A stretch of 64,000 nt of DNA from ZC4RG20 sp963782445 (GCA_963782445.1 CAWAJM010000001.1:62001-126000); one strand, 5' to 3'; shown: positions 35,157 through 45,612, counted from the first letter of the stretch. Notes: generated by a model from the letters alone, not told the origin. Translations and numbers: made by a program.

Positions 35157-36266
35157 TCAGAATCGCGCGTTCCAGGTGACGGCCAGCGAGGGCACCGTGA
35201 TGCCGGCCGCCCGCTGCAGCTCGAGCTTGAACGCGACTTCGGCGGCCCGCTTGAACGCGGACCACGCGTGGTCGTAGGCGAGGGATGTGCTGCGGCCGTC
35301 GGGCACGGCGCTGCCGTTCAGCAGCCGCAGCTTGAGCTCGTCGCGGCCTGGGATGATCGAGGGCATGAAGCCCGCGAAGTCCGTCTCGAAGCCGATTTTG
35401 ACGGCGGGTGGACCGCCGGCCGAAACGCTCTGCTCGAACGTCGCTTTGCCGCGAATCGAAAGAGGCGCGCGGTCGCGGCCCGTGACACCGAAGCGTTCCG
35501 AGAACCCGAACTTCAGCGATTGCAGCAGCGCACCGTCGGTCGTACGGCGGATTCTTCCCTCGAGCGCATCCACGAAAGGCGGCAGGCCGTGCAGCATGAA
35601 GCGCGTATCCAGGACGGCTCGCCTCGCCCCTTCGTCCTCGACGGTCAATGCCGTTTTGACGTCCATGATGTTCCGGCCGAACAGATGCGTCTTGTCGAGG
35701 AGATCCGCGAAGCCGACCTTCAGCGACGACGTCGACGCGCTGCCCGGCGTGCGGCGGACGTGGCCCTCGAAATCCTGGATGAAGGCGGGCAGTCCGCCGA
35801 ACGAGATCTTCGTGTCCGAGGCCGTGCCCTGCGAGTCGGTGTCGCCCCAGTCTGCGAAGCGCAGATTCGTCTGGACCCGCACGTCGTCGCCGAGCGCGAA
35901 CGACGATTGCACCTTCGGGCGGGCCTCGGCGCGGCCGTCCGCGGCGCGGAAGGTCAGATCGGCGGCGACGTTCAAGCCGCCCTCGCTGACCTCGAAGCCG
36001 GTGCTGCCCTGCGCCTGCTTACTCTCGGAGAGCTGCAGGTAGGAGCTGACGGGTGCAGCCGCGACACGCGCCGCGAACAGCGCCGTCAACGCGAGCGCGA
36101 GGCCTGCGAGCAGGCGACGGCCGTCGGCCGGCGAGCCCTGCGCAGCTCCGGGATGCCTCCGAGTGCGTACCAATGCGCGAACCCCATCGTGCGCCTGCGT
36201 CTCCCACGATCCCGGAATGCGAGGTCCCACCCCCGTCGCCTCAAGGCGGCATTCCGGTCGGCGCAA
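35157..36266 (-). CDS. Beta-strand-rich envelope protein of unknown function
   Basis: 369 residues from the first ATG; a TTG at 36173 (residue 32) would put the hydrophobic signal segment (LLAGLALALTALFAARVAAAP) closer to the start and is equally plausible. The remainder alternates polar and hydrophobic residues (SSYLQLSESKQAQGST, VKTALTVEDEGARRAVLD, VKIGFETDFAGFMP) and ends NARF, suggesting outer-membrane or secreted beta structure. No family was recognised. It is preceded by no clear regulator and ends convergent to the esterase. Confidence 0.5.
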   Translation of the reverse strand: MRRPECRLEATGVGPRIPGSWETQAHDGVRALVRTRRHPGAAQGSPADGRRLLAGLALALTALFAARVAAAPVSSYLQLSESKQAQGSTGFEVSEGGLNVAADLTFRAADGRAEARPKVQSSFALGDDVRVQTNLRFADWGDTDSQGTASDTKISFGGLPAFIQDFEGHVRRTPGSASTSSLKVGFADLLDKTHLFGRNIMDVKTALTVEDEGARRAVLDTRFMLHGLPPFVDALEGRIRRTTDGALLQSLKFGFSERFGVTGRDRAPLSIRGKATFEQSVSAGGPPAVKIGFETDFAGFMPSIIPGRDELKLRLLNGSAVPDGRSTSLAYDHAWSAFKRAAEVAFKLELQRAAGITVPSLAVTWNARF

Positions 36267-36350
36267 TCAGCGAGGATGCTCGCAGAGGCGGCAGGGCGGA
36301 TCAAGGATGCAGGTCACGCTCGCGAGGCCGGCCCCTGGGCCGAGCGCGGC

Positions 36351-36587
36351 CTATTTCCGTGCGCCGAGGCGCGCGAGCATCGCGGAGAGGGCTTCCGGGC
36401 TGATGTAGAAGTGCTCGCATACGCGGCCCCACAGCATCGCGGTCGTGACGTTGCGTCCGCCGCGTTCCTGCTGCGTTTCGTGCAGCACATGCAGGACGAT
36501 CCGTTCTCTGCGCGTCAGGCCGTCGCGCACATCGGGCACCAGGTCGCGGAGATCGACGAGGTCGGAGCGTGAACGGTCGGCCGGCAT
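36351..36587 (-). CDS. Small cytoplasmic protein of unknown function
   Basis: 78 residues from the ATG at 36587 (MPADRSRSDLVDLRDLVPDVRDGLTRRERIVLHVLHETQ...). Residues 24-70 look helical with a helix-turn-helix feel (TAMLWGRVCEHFYISPEALSAMLARLG). It lies 26 bp downstream of a winged-helix gene on the same strand and probably forms an operon with it. The DNA-binding role is only a guess. Confidence 0.5.
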   Translation of the reverse strand: MPADRSRSDLVDLRDLVPDVRDGLTRRERIVLHVLHETQQERGGRNVTTAMLWGRVCEHFYISPEALSAMLARLGARK

Positions 36588-36613
36588 GGGACAGATTGTA
36601 CGCCCCCTGGCCG

Positions 36614-37345
36614 TCACAGCTGCGGCGGTCGGCGAGCGTGGCCGCCGTGCGTCGACGGCCGTGCGTCCCGGGCCGCGAGCTGGCGGAACAGCAAAAACGC
36701 GCGGCCCGCGGGCGTCAGCGCATACGTGCTTTCGTCGTCCGCCCCGCCGAACGCGGTTGCCAGTAGATTGAGCTTTCTGAGGCGCGTCAGCAGGCGCTGC
36801 ACTTCGGTTTTGCCGAGACCCACCGCGGTTGCGATGTCGCTCAGGGGCAGCGCGAAGCCCGGCCGCAGATTCGAATGCACGTGCAGCACCTTGAGCTCGG
36901 CGACGCTGACCTCGACCTCCTCCGTGAGCTCGAGCACCGGCTCCTTGCGCCGCTGCGGCAGGTGCTCGCCGCGCAGGTGGCGCAGACGGTACGCGGCGAG
37001 ATTGATCCCGATGCGCAGCCGGGCCCGCCCGTCCTCGTAGAGACGGGCGATCCGCTGCGTCAGGGCCCGGTCGAAGTCGCGCACGGCCCCGTATACGGTC
37101 CCGACGACGACGAAGGCGGCGAGCCACGCCATGGCCGAGACGATACCGGAGAATACGCCGCCGTAATCCGTGCTCGAGAGCTGCAGCAACGCAGCGAGTT
37201 TCGGCGCGTGCGCCGCGACCGCGTAGATGAGCCGGTCGCCCGGAGCGAAGAACAATTGCCCCAGCCAGGCGACGGCCCCCATCGGCGGCGCTGTGCTCAG
37301 GCCCTGAGACGCGAATAGCGCAGGCGGCTTCGGAATAGCGTTCAT
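36614..37345 (-). CDS. Membrane-anchored winged-helix regulator-like protein
   Basis: 243 residues from the ATG at 37345 (MNAIPKPPALF). A hydrophobic helix spans about residues 60-83 (YGGVFSGIVSAMAWLAAFVVVGTVYGAV), then basic helices, a strand-rich part (EPVLELTEEVEVSVAEL), and a winged-helix domain (PLSDIATAVGLGKTEVQRLLTRLRKLNLLATAFGG ... YALTPAGRAFLLFRQL). This looks like a MarR/ArsR-type fold tethered to the membrane, but it is not a ToxR. It is divergent from the helicase gene and co-directional with a small protein. Confidence 0.6.
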   Translation of the reverse strand: MNAIPKPPALFASQGLSTAPPMGAVAWLGQLFFAPGDRLIYAVAAHAPKLAALLQLSSTDYGGVFSGIVSAMAWLAAFVVVGTVYGAVRDFDRALTQRIARLYEDGRARLRIGINLAAYRLRHLRGEHLPQRRKEPVLELTEEVEVSVAELKVLHVHSNLRPGFALPLSDIATAVGLGKTEVQRLLTRLRKLNLLATAFGGADDESTYALTPAGRAFLLFRQLAARDARPSTHGGHARRPPQL

Positions 37346-37590
37346 GCATCGGCAACCCCGCTGTCCTCGACGGCCGTCGCGAAGGCGCGGACGTTGTCGG
37401 ACCGGAAGCTTTGCGTCCCCGCCTTGCGACGGGTTTGCCCTTGTCGTGACCCGAGTGTGCGGCCGCGCCGGCGGCGCGGCAACCCGGATTTGACAGAAGC
37501 CGCGGCCCGGCGGGCGCCGGCAGCCTTCGTAGATGCTCGACGGCCGCCGCGGCGGCTGCATTTTTGTACAGCCTGGGCCATGATATCCGC

Positions 37591-39721
37591 ATGGATGCGA
37601 GCACAGAGGCCTGCGCGGCCGCACACGCGTCGCCTGCGCCGCCGCAGGCCTTCGGGCAGGACTTGAATCCCGCGCAGCGCCGCGCGGCCACCTTTGGAAC
37701 AGCCGGAGAACGCGGCGTCGCGGCGACACCCTTGCTCGTGATTGCGGGTGCGGGCACGGGCAAGACGAACACGCTCGCCCATCGCGTCGCGCATCTGCTG
37801 CTGCACGGCGTCGCCGCCGAGCGGATGCTGCTGCTGACCTTCACGCGCCGCGCCGCCCAGGAGATGCTGCGGCGGGCCGAGCGCATCACGCACGAGACGC
37901 TGCAGCAACGGCGGGGCGCGCGCGCCGCCTCGATCGATCCCGCGCGCGGACTGTGGTCCGGCACTTATCATTCGATCGGCAACCGCCTGCTCCGCGAGTA
38001 CGCGAACGTGCTCGGGCTCGACGCCGCCTTCTCGGTGCTCGACCGCGGCGACGCCGCAGACCTCATGGATTTCGTCCGCCAGGAACTCGGCTACGCGAAG
38101 AAGGACAAGCGTTTCCCGCGCAAGGACACGTGCCTTGCGATCTACTCGCACCGCGTCAACGCGGCGCGGCCGCTCGGCGCCACCCTCGAGGAGCAGTTTC
38201 CCTGGTGCGCGGAGTGGGAGGCGGATCTCAAGGCGCTGTATCGCCGCTATACCGAGGTCAAGCAGCGCCAGCACCTACTCGACTACGACGATCTGCTTCT
38301 GTATTGGAGCGTGCTCGTGCGCGAGCCGCGCGTCGCGCGCGAGCTCGGCGCGCGGTTCGACCATGTTCTCGTCGACGAGTACCAGGATACGAACGCGCTG
38401 CAGGCGGAGATCGTCTACGCTATGAAGCCGGACGGCGCGGGCGTCTGCGTCGTCGGCGACGATGCGCAGGCCATCTATTCGTTTCGGGCCGCGACCGTGG
38501 AGAACATCCTCGCGTTCCCGGAGCGCTTCTCGCCCGCGGCCGAAGTCGTCAGGCTCGAGCAGAACTATCGCTCGACGCAGCCCATCCTAGATGCGGCCAA
38601 CGTCCTCATGCAGGCCGCGGAGCGGCAATATCAAAAAGGGCTGCGCTCGGACCTCGTGTCGAGCCGCAAGCCGCGCTACGTCAGCGTGCAGGACGATCGC
38701 GATCAGGCGTTTTACGTCGTCGAGCAGGTCTTGGCTGCGCGCGAGCAGGGCGTGCCGCTGCGCCGGCAGGCCGCGCTCGTGCGCAGCGCTCACCACAGCG
38801 ACGCGCTCGAGCTCGAGCTCGTGCGCCGCAACATCCCTTACGTAAAATACGGCGGGCTCAAGTTTCTCGAGGCGGCGCACGTCAAAGAACGTCTTGGCCG
38901 TGCTGCGCTGGGCGGACAATGCGCGCAACCGGCTCGCGGCCTTCCGCACACTGCAGCTGCTGCCGGGCGTCGGGCCCGCGACGGCCGACCGGTGCCTCAA
39001 GGTCTTCGAGGCCGGCGGCTATTCCTGGCCGCTGCTGCGGGAATACAAAATGCCGGCGGCCGCCGCGGCGGACTGGGAGCGCCTCGGGACGCTGCTGGAG
39101 ACCCTCGTGGGCCGCACGGAGTGGGCCGGTCAGCTCGGCCTCGTGCGCGCCTGGTACGAGCCCCAGCTCGAGCGCCTCTACGAAGCGGCCCGTGTGCGGG
39201 CGGCCGACATCGAGCAACTCGAGCGGCTGTCCGTGCAGTACGGCACACGCGAACGCTTCGTGACCGAGCTCACGCTCGATCCGCCCCAGGTCACTGGGGA
39301 TCTCGCCGGCGATCCGCTGCTCGACGAGGACTACCTGATTCTCTCGACCGTGCATTCGGCCAAGGGCCAGGAGTGGGACTCGGTCTACGTGCTCAACGTG
39401 GCCGACGGCAACTTTCCGAACGAACATGCGGCGGGGCGCCCCGAGCTCATCGAGGAGGAGCGCAGGCTGCTCTACGTCGCAATCACGCGCGCGAAGCAGG
39501 ACCTGCACCTCATCGCGCCGCTCAAGTACTACGTCACGCGCCAGAGCCGCACGGGCAACGTCCACGTCTACGGGGCGCGCAGCCGCTTCCTGACCGACAC
39601 CGTTCTGGCCCGCTTCGAGCAGACCGCCTGGCCGGCCGCGGCCGACGCCGCACCCGCACCCGTCCGCGATGCCGGCGTACGTGTCGATGCGGCGGCGGCG
39701 TTGCGGGCCATGTGGGAGTAG
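37591..39721 (+). pseudogene. UvrD/PcrA-like superfamily 1 DNA helicase, broken by one extra base
   Basis: The intact product would have about 709 residues. Helicase motifs are complete when both frames are joined: motif I AGAGTGKTNTL, motif II VDEYQDTN, motif III GDDAQAIYSFR, motif V STVHSAKGQEWDSVYV and motif VI LLYVAITRAKQDL. The first frame covers motifs I-IV and is lost after AAHVKER; the second begins near 38894 and runs to 39721. One extra A in GAACGTC (38887-38893) causes the shift; deleting it yields AAHVKDVLAVLRW. The enzyme would unwind DNA with 3'-5' polarity in repair. The ATG at 37591 is preferred over a TTG at 37564. Confidence 0.88.
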
Positions 39722-39735
39722 GCCCTTCACCAGGT

Positions 39736-41250
39736 TTATTCGGCCCAGGCCGTGCCCTCCGCCCAGCCGTCGAGGTCGTAGTCCGCGAGGCACCGCTCGA
39801 CGAGCTCCGTGCAGCGGTCGATCGCGCCCGTGCGGCGCGCGAATCTGAGTGCGTCCATGCGCACCTGCTCGTGGTTGCCGGCGTAGTTGCGCTCGTAGAG
39901 CTCGTGGCGCCCGCCGAACTCCGTGCCGATCGCGTCCCAGACGAGCTTGTAGAGCTTCACGCGGTCGAGCGCCGAGGCCGCGGTGCCCCGGTAGTAGCGG
40001 TCGATGAGCGGGCGCAGGGTCGGGTTCAGCAGGTCCTCGCGGCCGGACGGGGCGACGATGGGCGCGCCGCCGAGCACGTTCTCGAAGATGCCTTTGACGA
40101 CCGGCCAGGCCGACGTCGAGAAGACGCGCAGCGTCGCTGCGTAGTCGGCGCGCGGAACCAGGGAGTCGCCCGGGCCGGGCTGCGGTTCGGCGGCCATCGC
40201 AGTCGTCATCGTCCACAGCAGCGTGCGCCAGGCGACGACCTCGCCGAGCGCGGCCTGCACGCCGCGGAACTGATCCGTGCCGTTCATCTCGAGGCCGCGT
40301 GCGAGCAGCCCGGTCATGAAGTCCAGCTTGACTGCTAGCCGCGTGCCGGCCTGCAGGTTGTAGCGGTTGAAGAACCCGGAAGCCGGATAAAAGGCGTTGG
40401 CGCGCTCAACGTCGCGATAGACGAGGAAGTTCTCCCAGGGGATGAAGGCCTCGTCGAAGATCAGCACGGCATCGTTCTCGTCGAAGCGGCTCGAGAGCGG
40501 GTGATCGAACGGGCTGTGGGCGTTCTGCTCATAGGATGGGCGGCACAGCAGGCGCGTCCCGGGCGTGTCGAGCGGGGCGATGAACACCAGAGCGTAGTCT
40601 TCGGCCTTGCCGGCCTCGAGCGTGACGGAGCTGTTCTGCGCGACGAAGGTCGCGTGCGTGAGCGCCGAGCCCGTCGCGAGCATCTTCGCCCCGCTGACGA
40701 CCGCGCCGGCGTCGGTCTCGCGCACGACGTGCAGGTAGACGTCGGCGACTTCGTGCACGGGCTTGTTCCGGTCGACCGGAGGATTCACGAGCACATGGTT
40801 CAGGAACAGCGCTTTAGAGGCGTAGCGCCGGTACCAGCGGCGGCCGTTCTCGTCGAAGGGCGCGTAGAACTCGGGGTTCGCGCCGAGCGTCGCCATGAAC
40901 GCGGCCTTGTAGTCGGGCGTGCGGCCCATGAAACCGTACGTCAGCCGAGACCATTCCGCGATCGCTTCGCGCGCGGCGAGCAGCTCCGCGGAGGAGTAGC
41001 TGGGACAGAAGAAACGGTGCGTCCGAATGCCGAGGCGATCGACGGTCGTGAGCTTCTCGCGCCGGGCGGGATCGTGCAGCGCATCGTACAGCCGCGCGAT
41101 CGAGCGCGCGGCGTTGCGGAAAGCGGCGTGGGAGGCCAGGTCGCGGACGCGTTCGCCGTAGAGATGGACCTCGCGCCCGTCGCGCAAGCTTGCGAGGTAG
41201 TCGTCGCCCGTCATCAGTTCGTCGGTCGGGACAAGGGGGTCGACGTTCAT
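39736..41250 (-). CDS. 4-hydroxyphenylacetate 3-hydroxylase-family flavin monooxygenase (HpaB-like)
   Basis: 504 residues, close to the usual 480-520. The acyl-CoA dehydrogenase-like fold is indicated by DYLASLRDGREVHLYGERV, RTPDYKAAFMATLG, VSGAKMLATGSALTHATFVAQNS, DENDAVLIFDEAFIPWENFLVYRD and NLQAGTRLAVKLDFMTGLL. HpaB enzymes hydroxylate phenols using FADH2 supplied by a separate reductase (HpaC); no reductase gene is in the window. Its substrate may be a phenol or chlorophenol. It is divergent from the beta-helix gene. Confidence 0.88.
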   Translation of the reverse strand: MNVDPLVPTDELMTGDDYLASLRDGREVHLYGERVRDLASHAAFRNAARSIARLYDALHDPARREKLTTVDRLGIRTHRFFCPSYSSAELLAAREAIAEWSRLTYGFMGRTPDYKAAFMATLGANPEFYAPFDENGRRWYRRYASKALFLNHVLVNPPVDRNKPVHEVADVYLHVVRETDAGAVVSGAKMLATGSALTHATFVAQNSSVTLEAGKAEDYALVFIAPLDTPGTRLLCRPSYEQNAHSPFDHPLSSRFDENDAVLIFDEAFIPWENFLVYRDVERANAFYPASGFFNRYNLQAGTRLAVKLDFMTGLLARGLEMNGTDQFRGVQAALGEVVAWRTLLWTMTTAMAAEPQPGPGDSLVPRADYAATLRVFSTSAWPVVKGIFENVLGGAPIVAPSGREDLLNPTLRPLIDRYYRGTAASALDRVKLYKLVWDAIGTEFGGRHELYERNYAGNHEQVRMDALRFARRTGAIDRCTELVERCLADYDLDGWAEGTAWAE

Positions 41251-41410
41251 CTCGTGCTCCTGCGGACCGTGCGCGAGGCTATTTCACCACGGTCGGACGG
41301 CGGCCGTCACGGAGGCCGCGCAAGCGGCGCGAATCGGTCCAACCGCCGCCGGAGAATTCGACATGCGGAGGGGCAGGCGGCTATCTTCGCGCATACATTG
41401 GAGGGGACTC

Positions 41411-43453
41411 ATGCTCAAGCTCATGCAGCGTTTCGAATCTATGCGGCCGTGGACGGCCGCAGTGCTGCTCGCCGGCCTCGTCGGCGCCTGGCCCCCGGCC
41501 TCGCGCGCGCAAGCCGGCGTGACGGCCGGCGCGTTCGCCGTCGAGCGCCCGACCCTGGTCTCGCTCGGCTTCGAGTGGCGCATCGCGGGCGACGAGAACC
41601 GCAATGCGACGGTCGAGGTCAGCTACCGCAAACGGGGCGAGGCCGCGTGGCATCGCGGTCTGCCGCTGTTCCGCCTCCAGAACGAGCCGGTCACGGGCGG
41701 CTCCGGCCGGCTCAGGAACGGCACCGGTACCTATTACACTTACACGGCGCCGAACATGTTCGCGGGCAGCATCCTGAACCTCGCGCCCGGAACGGCTTAC
41801 GAATGCCGCTTCGTGCTCACCGACCCGGACGGCGTGAGCGGCCCGGCCGAGCACACGGTGACGGTGCGCACGCGCGAGGTGCCGCGCCCGGCGCCGGGCG
41901 GCCACGTCTACCACGTCTATCCCGTCGGCTTTAAGGGGCCGAAGCGAGCCCCCGCGTTCACCGGCCTCCTGGCCGCTTATTACACGGGCTCCGATGAATC
42001 CGACCACGCAAACGTGTTTCCCCCGCGCGTGCAGCCCGGCGACGTGATTCTCGTGCATGCCGGCGTCTACAAGGACAGCCGCCTGCATTACGGTGGCTTC
42101 GACCCGAAGATTCCCGCTTACGGCACGCCATTCGACGGCACGTACTACTTGACGCAAAGCGGGACACCCGCGAAGCCTATCGTCATCGCGGCGGCCGGCG
42201 ACGGCGAGGTCGTCTTCGACGGCGACGGCAATCACACGCTCTTCAATCTCATGGCCGCGAATTACACGATGTTCGACGGGATAACGGTCCGCAACACGGA
42301 TGTCGCGTTCCTGCTCGGCATCAAGCGCATCGCCGGCGCAAGCGGCTTCACGCTCGTGCACTCGCGTATCGAGGACGTCGGGCGCGGCGTCCAGGACGAT
42401 TGGGCCGGCTCCAAGGATTTTTACATTGCGGACAACGTCTTCATCGGCCGCCACGATCCGACGAAGCTCCTCGGTTGGTATCCGGCCAGCGTCTGGAGCC
42501 GCTTTCCGGGCTTTCCGCAGCTCATCGACTCCGAGTATGCCGTCAAGGTCTACGGCCAAGGCCACGTCGTCGCCCACAACTACGTCGCGAATTGGCACGA
42601 CGGCATCAACGTCGCGACCTACGGGACGCCGAGCGCCGCGGCCGACGAGGTGCCCGTCTCGATCGATTTCTACGGCAACGACTTCTCGAACATCGACGAC
42701 AACTGCATCGAGGCCGACGGCGGTGCGCACAATATTCGCGTCTTCGAGAACCGCTGCTTCAACTCGGCGGCCGGTGCGCTGAGCGCTCAGCCGACGTTCG
42801 GCGGTCCGGCCTACTTTTTCCGCAACATCGTCTACAACACGACCTCGGGCGGTCCCCTGAAGCTTTTCGACGGCGGCGCCGGCATCCTCGTTTATCAAAA
42901 CACGTTCTTCGGCCAGGGCGGGCTGCTCGGGCCCGTGTCCAACGTTCATTTCCTCAACAACCTGTTTCTCGGGGACGGTTGGGCCGACCCCGTTTTCAAT
43001 CTGCGCACGTATACGAACTACTCGACCTCCGATTACAACGGCTTCCGGCCGAATCCCGGCGTCGCCGACGCATTCGAATGGGTCTCGCCGGATTTTGCTA
43101 AGAAGGCGGACTTTGCGCACGATCTCGTCGTGCGCAAGTTCGCGTCGCTTCAGGCGTACCGCGCGGCGACGGGCCGCGAACGGCACAGCGTGCTCGTCGA
43201 CTACGGCGTGTTCGAGCATGTCCCGATGCCGCACAAGTCGGACCCGCAGCGACTCTATGACCCGAAGAATTTCGATTTCCGCTTGCAGCCGGGCTCCGCC
43301 GCCGTCGACAAGGGCGAGGTGCTGCCGACCATCACGGACGACATGACGGGCAGTGCGCCCGATTTGGGCGCGCTCGAGCTCGGACGGCCCGTGCCGCACT
43401 ACGGGCCGAGGACCCGGTCGAGCGCGCCGGGATCGACCGGCTTGGTCAGGTGA
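41411..43453 (+). CDS. Exported right-handed parallel beta-helix protein
   Basis: 680 residues from the ATG after GGAGGGG. A signal peptide ends near SRAQA. A fibronectin-III-like domain (about 40-150: VSLGFEWRIAGDENRNATVEVSYRK ... GTAYECRFVLTDPDG) precedes a beta-helix with repeated rungs such as PIVIAAAGDGEVVFDGDGNHTLFNL, GITVRNTDVAFLLG, NDFSNIDDNCIEADGG and RVFENRCFNS. This fold occurs in polysaccharide lyases and pectate lyase-like enzymes, but no catalytic residues can be named with confidence. Its 3' end overlaps the convergent histidine kinase gene by 55 bp. Confidence 0.8.
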   Translation: MLKLMQRFESMRPWTAAVLLAGLVGAWPPASRAQAGVTAGAFAVERPTLVSLGFEWRIAGDENRNATVEVSYRKRGEAAWHRGLPLFRLQNEPVTGGSGRLRNGTGTYYTYTAPNMFAGSILNLAPGTAYECRFVLTDPDGVSGPAEHTVTVRTREVPRPAPGGHVYHVYPVGFKGPKRAPAFTGLLAAYYTGSDESDHANVFPPRVQPGDVILVHAGVYKDSRLHYGGFDPKIPAYGTPFDGTYYLTQSGTPAKPIVIAAAGDGEVVFDGDGNHTLFNLMAANYTMFDGITVRNTDVAFLLGIKRIAGASGFTLVHSRIEDVGRGVQDDWAGSKDFYIADNVFIGRHDPTKLLGWYPASVWSRFPGFPQLIDSEYAVKVYGQGHVVAHNYVANWHDGINVATYGTPSAAADEVPVSIDFYGNDFSNIDDNCIEADGGAHNIRVFENRCFNSAAGALSAQPTFGGPAYFFRNIVYNTTSGGPLKLFDGGAGILVYQNTFFGQGGLLGPVSNVHFLNNLFLGDGWADPVFNLRTYTNYSTSDYNGFRPNPGVADAFEWVSPDFAKKADFAHDLVVRKFASLQAYRAATGRERHSVLVDYGVFEHVPMPHKSDPQRLYDPKNFDFRLQPGSAAVDKGEVLPTITDDMTGSAPDLGALELGRPVPHYGPRTRSSAPGSTGLVR

Positions 43454-45367
43454 TGGTCGAATCCTGCGGCCAGCGCCGCTCGCTTGTCCTCGTCGCGGCC
43501 CCATCCGGTCACGGCTATCACCCGCATGCGTTCGCCCCAGGGCTCGCTGCGCAGCCGGGCACACAGCTCGTACCCGCTCATCTCCGGCATCCCGATGTCG
43601 AGCATGGCAACGTCCGGCTTGACCCGGCGCGCGACCTCCAGGGCATCCGCGCCGTTGTGCGCGACGTGCACTTGGTGCCCGGCGAGCTGCAGCATCATGG
43701 CCAGCGTGTCCGCGGCATCCGCGTTGTCGTCCGCCACGAGAACGCGTAAGGCCCTGCCCCCGGCGGCCGCCGCCGGCGCCTTCCATTCGGGACCCGTCTC
43801 GTGCGGCCGCTCGAGGACCACCGAGCGCGGCAGGATCACGCTGAACGTGCTGCCGCGGTCCGGGCCCGCGCTTTCCACCTCCATGCGGCCGCCGTGCATA
43901 TGGACGAGCGCGTTCGCCAAAGCGAGCCCGATGCCGAGCCCGCCCTGTCCGCGTTCGAGCACGGGCGCCGATTGATAGAACATTTCGAAAACATGCGCGG
44001 CAACGTCGGGCGCGAGCCCGATGCCGTTGTCCTCGACGCGGAGGATGAGCGCGTCCGGCTCGAGGGCCGTGCCGAGCGTGATCGTGCCGTTCGGTTTCGT
44101 GTACTTTGCGGCATTGAGCAGGAGATTGCTCAGCACCTGCGTCATGCGCACGGCGTCGAACGTCGAGCACGAGAAGCGCCGAGGGCACCTCGAGCCTGAG
44201 CGTGTGTCCTCTGTCGCTGATCAGCGGGCGCGCCGCTTCGATGGCCGCTTCGATGATTTGCTCCAGCGATGCCCGCGACTTCTTCAAGGCGAGCCGGCCG
44301 CGCGTGAGTCGGGAGACGTCGAGCAGATCGTCGAGCAGCGACGCAACGTGGGCGACTTGCCGTGCGATGATTTCCTTGCAGCGTTGCAGCGCCTCCGGGC
44401 CTATGCGAGGCGACGCGAGGATCTCGGCGGCCGCGCGAATCGGCGCCAGCGGGTTGCGCAGCTCATGCGACAAGGTCGCGAGAAAAACGTCCTTGCGCCG
44501 GTCGGTTTCGCGCACGGCTTCCTCCGCGCGCTTGCGCTCGGTGATGTCCCGCACGACCGAGACCGAGCCGACGATCGTGCCGTCCGCATCGCGCACGGGG
44601 GCGGCGCTGACCTGGCGGTGACGCATCTCGCCGCTGCGGGGCGTCAAGACGATCTGCTCCTCGCCGCGGACGATCTCTCCTTGGAGGGCGCGAAGCGGCG
44701 GCGCCTCCGCCATGGGGCGCGGGCTGCCGTCCGGCCTCAGGACCGTGAGACCGCGAATGACGTCTTCGACCCTGCGCCCCTCGACCGAGGCGTGACCGAA
44801 CTCGGACAGGGCCGCGGGATTCGCGTAGGTATAGCGTCCCTGCGCGTCCGCAAAGTAGACCTCGTCCGCAATGCTGCCGAGGACCTGTGAAAGCCACTCC
44901 CTCTCGGCCTGCGCCGCAGCCAGGAGCCGACGGGCGGCCTCCTCGGCCTCCCGGCGCGCCGTATCGTCCCGGAATGTGAGGACGACGCCGTCGATGCCGC
45001 CTTCCTCGCGGCGCAGCCGCTGACCGCTGAGATCGAGCGGAATCTCGCTGCCGCCGCCGTGGACCAAGGTGACGCGTGAGCGTTGCGGCGACGGCAGCGA
45101 GCCGGTCGCGAGCACGAGCTCGACGAGATTCGTCAGGGGCTCCCGGCGCTCGGCGTCGACGAACGCGAACGCCGAACTCAAAGGCTGCCCGATGACGTCT
45201 CGAGCGTCGCCCCGGACGAGTGCCGCGGCCGCTTCGTTCGTGAAGACGATGCGGCCTTCGAGGTCGGTGACGACGACGCCTTCGCGGATGCTGGCCATGG
45301 CCGCGCGCATCACGGCCGTCCGCTCCAGCGGCACTTGCGGCACGGCATCCGAGGGGTTGCGGTCCAT
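43399..45367 (-). pseudogene. PAS-containing hybrid sensor histidine kinase, broken by one extra base
   Basis: The intact product would have about 655 residues: two PAS domains (starting REGVVVTDLEGRIVFTNEA, and QVLGSIADEVYFADAQGRYTYANPA), HisKA with SHELRNPL (His301), HATPase (NLLLNAAKYT, then GLGIGLALANAL) and a receiver (AMLDIGMPEMSG). The frame breaks between HisKA and HATPase: one extra base at GAACGTC (44158-44164) turns LVLDVDAVRMTQVLSN into an unrelated run. Its architecture closely matches the kinase at 13962-16058, so the two are probably paralogues. No membrane helix is seen, and no response regulator is adjacent. Confidence 0.88.
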
Positions 45368-45415
45368 GGCGGCTCTGCATTTCGGGATCGTTGGGACTAA
45401 TGTACCAATTTGCCC

Positions 45416-45433
45416 CTTGGCGGCGCCGCCAAG
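45416..45433. repeat. 18-bp perfect palindrome upstream of the kinase gene
   Basis: CTTGGCGGCGCCGCCAAG reads the same on both strands and lies about 50 bp upstream of the hybrid kinase start. It could be an operator for a dimeric regulator or a short hairpin; nothing else supports either role. Confidence 0.45.
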
Positions 45434-45612
45434 CGCCTCGGGCCGGCAGGCTCGAGAGGAAGACCTCGTGCGTGAAGGCGAGCCTTTCGGCTCGCTGTGC
45501 GCGTGTCTGCGCGCGGCGACTGGCCGGGGCCGAGCGACGCCGATGCTTCAGTGTGGCTCGAGGAGCTGCGGGTGCAACGTCCCCGACTGATCATCGAGGT
45601 CGCCGACCGATC

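Noticed and set aside
43399..43453. Overlap of the beta-helix and kinase genes as a possible fusion or misassembly
   Set aside because: The genes are convergent and each protein ends in its expected domain, so a short tail-to-tail overlap is the simpler reading.
45416..45433. 18-bp palindrome as an attachment or insertion site
   Set aside because: No integrase, transposase or direct repeat is near; palindromes arise easily at this GC content.
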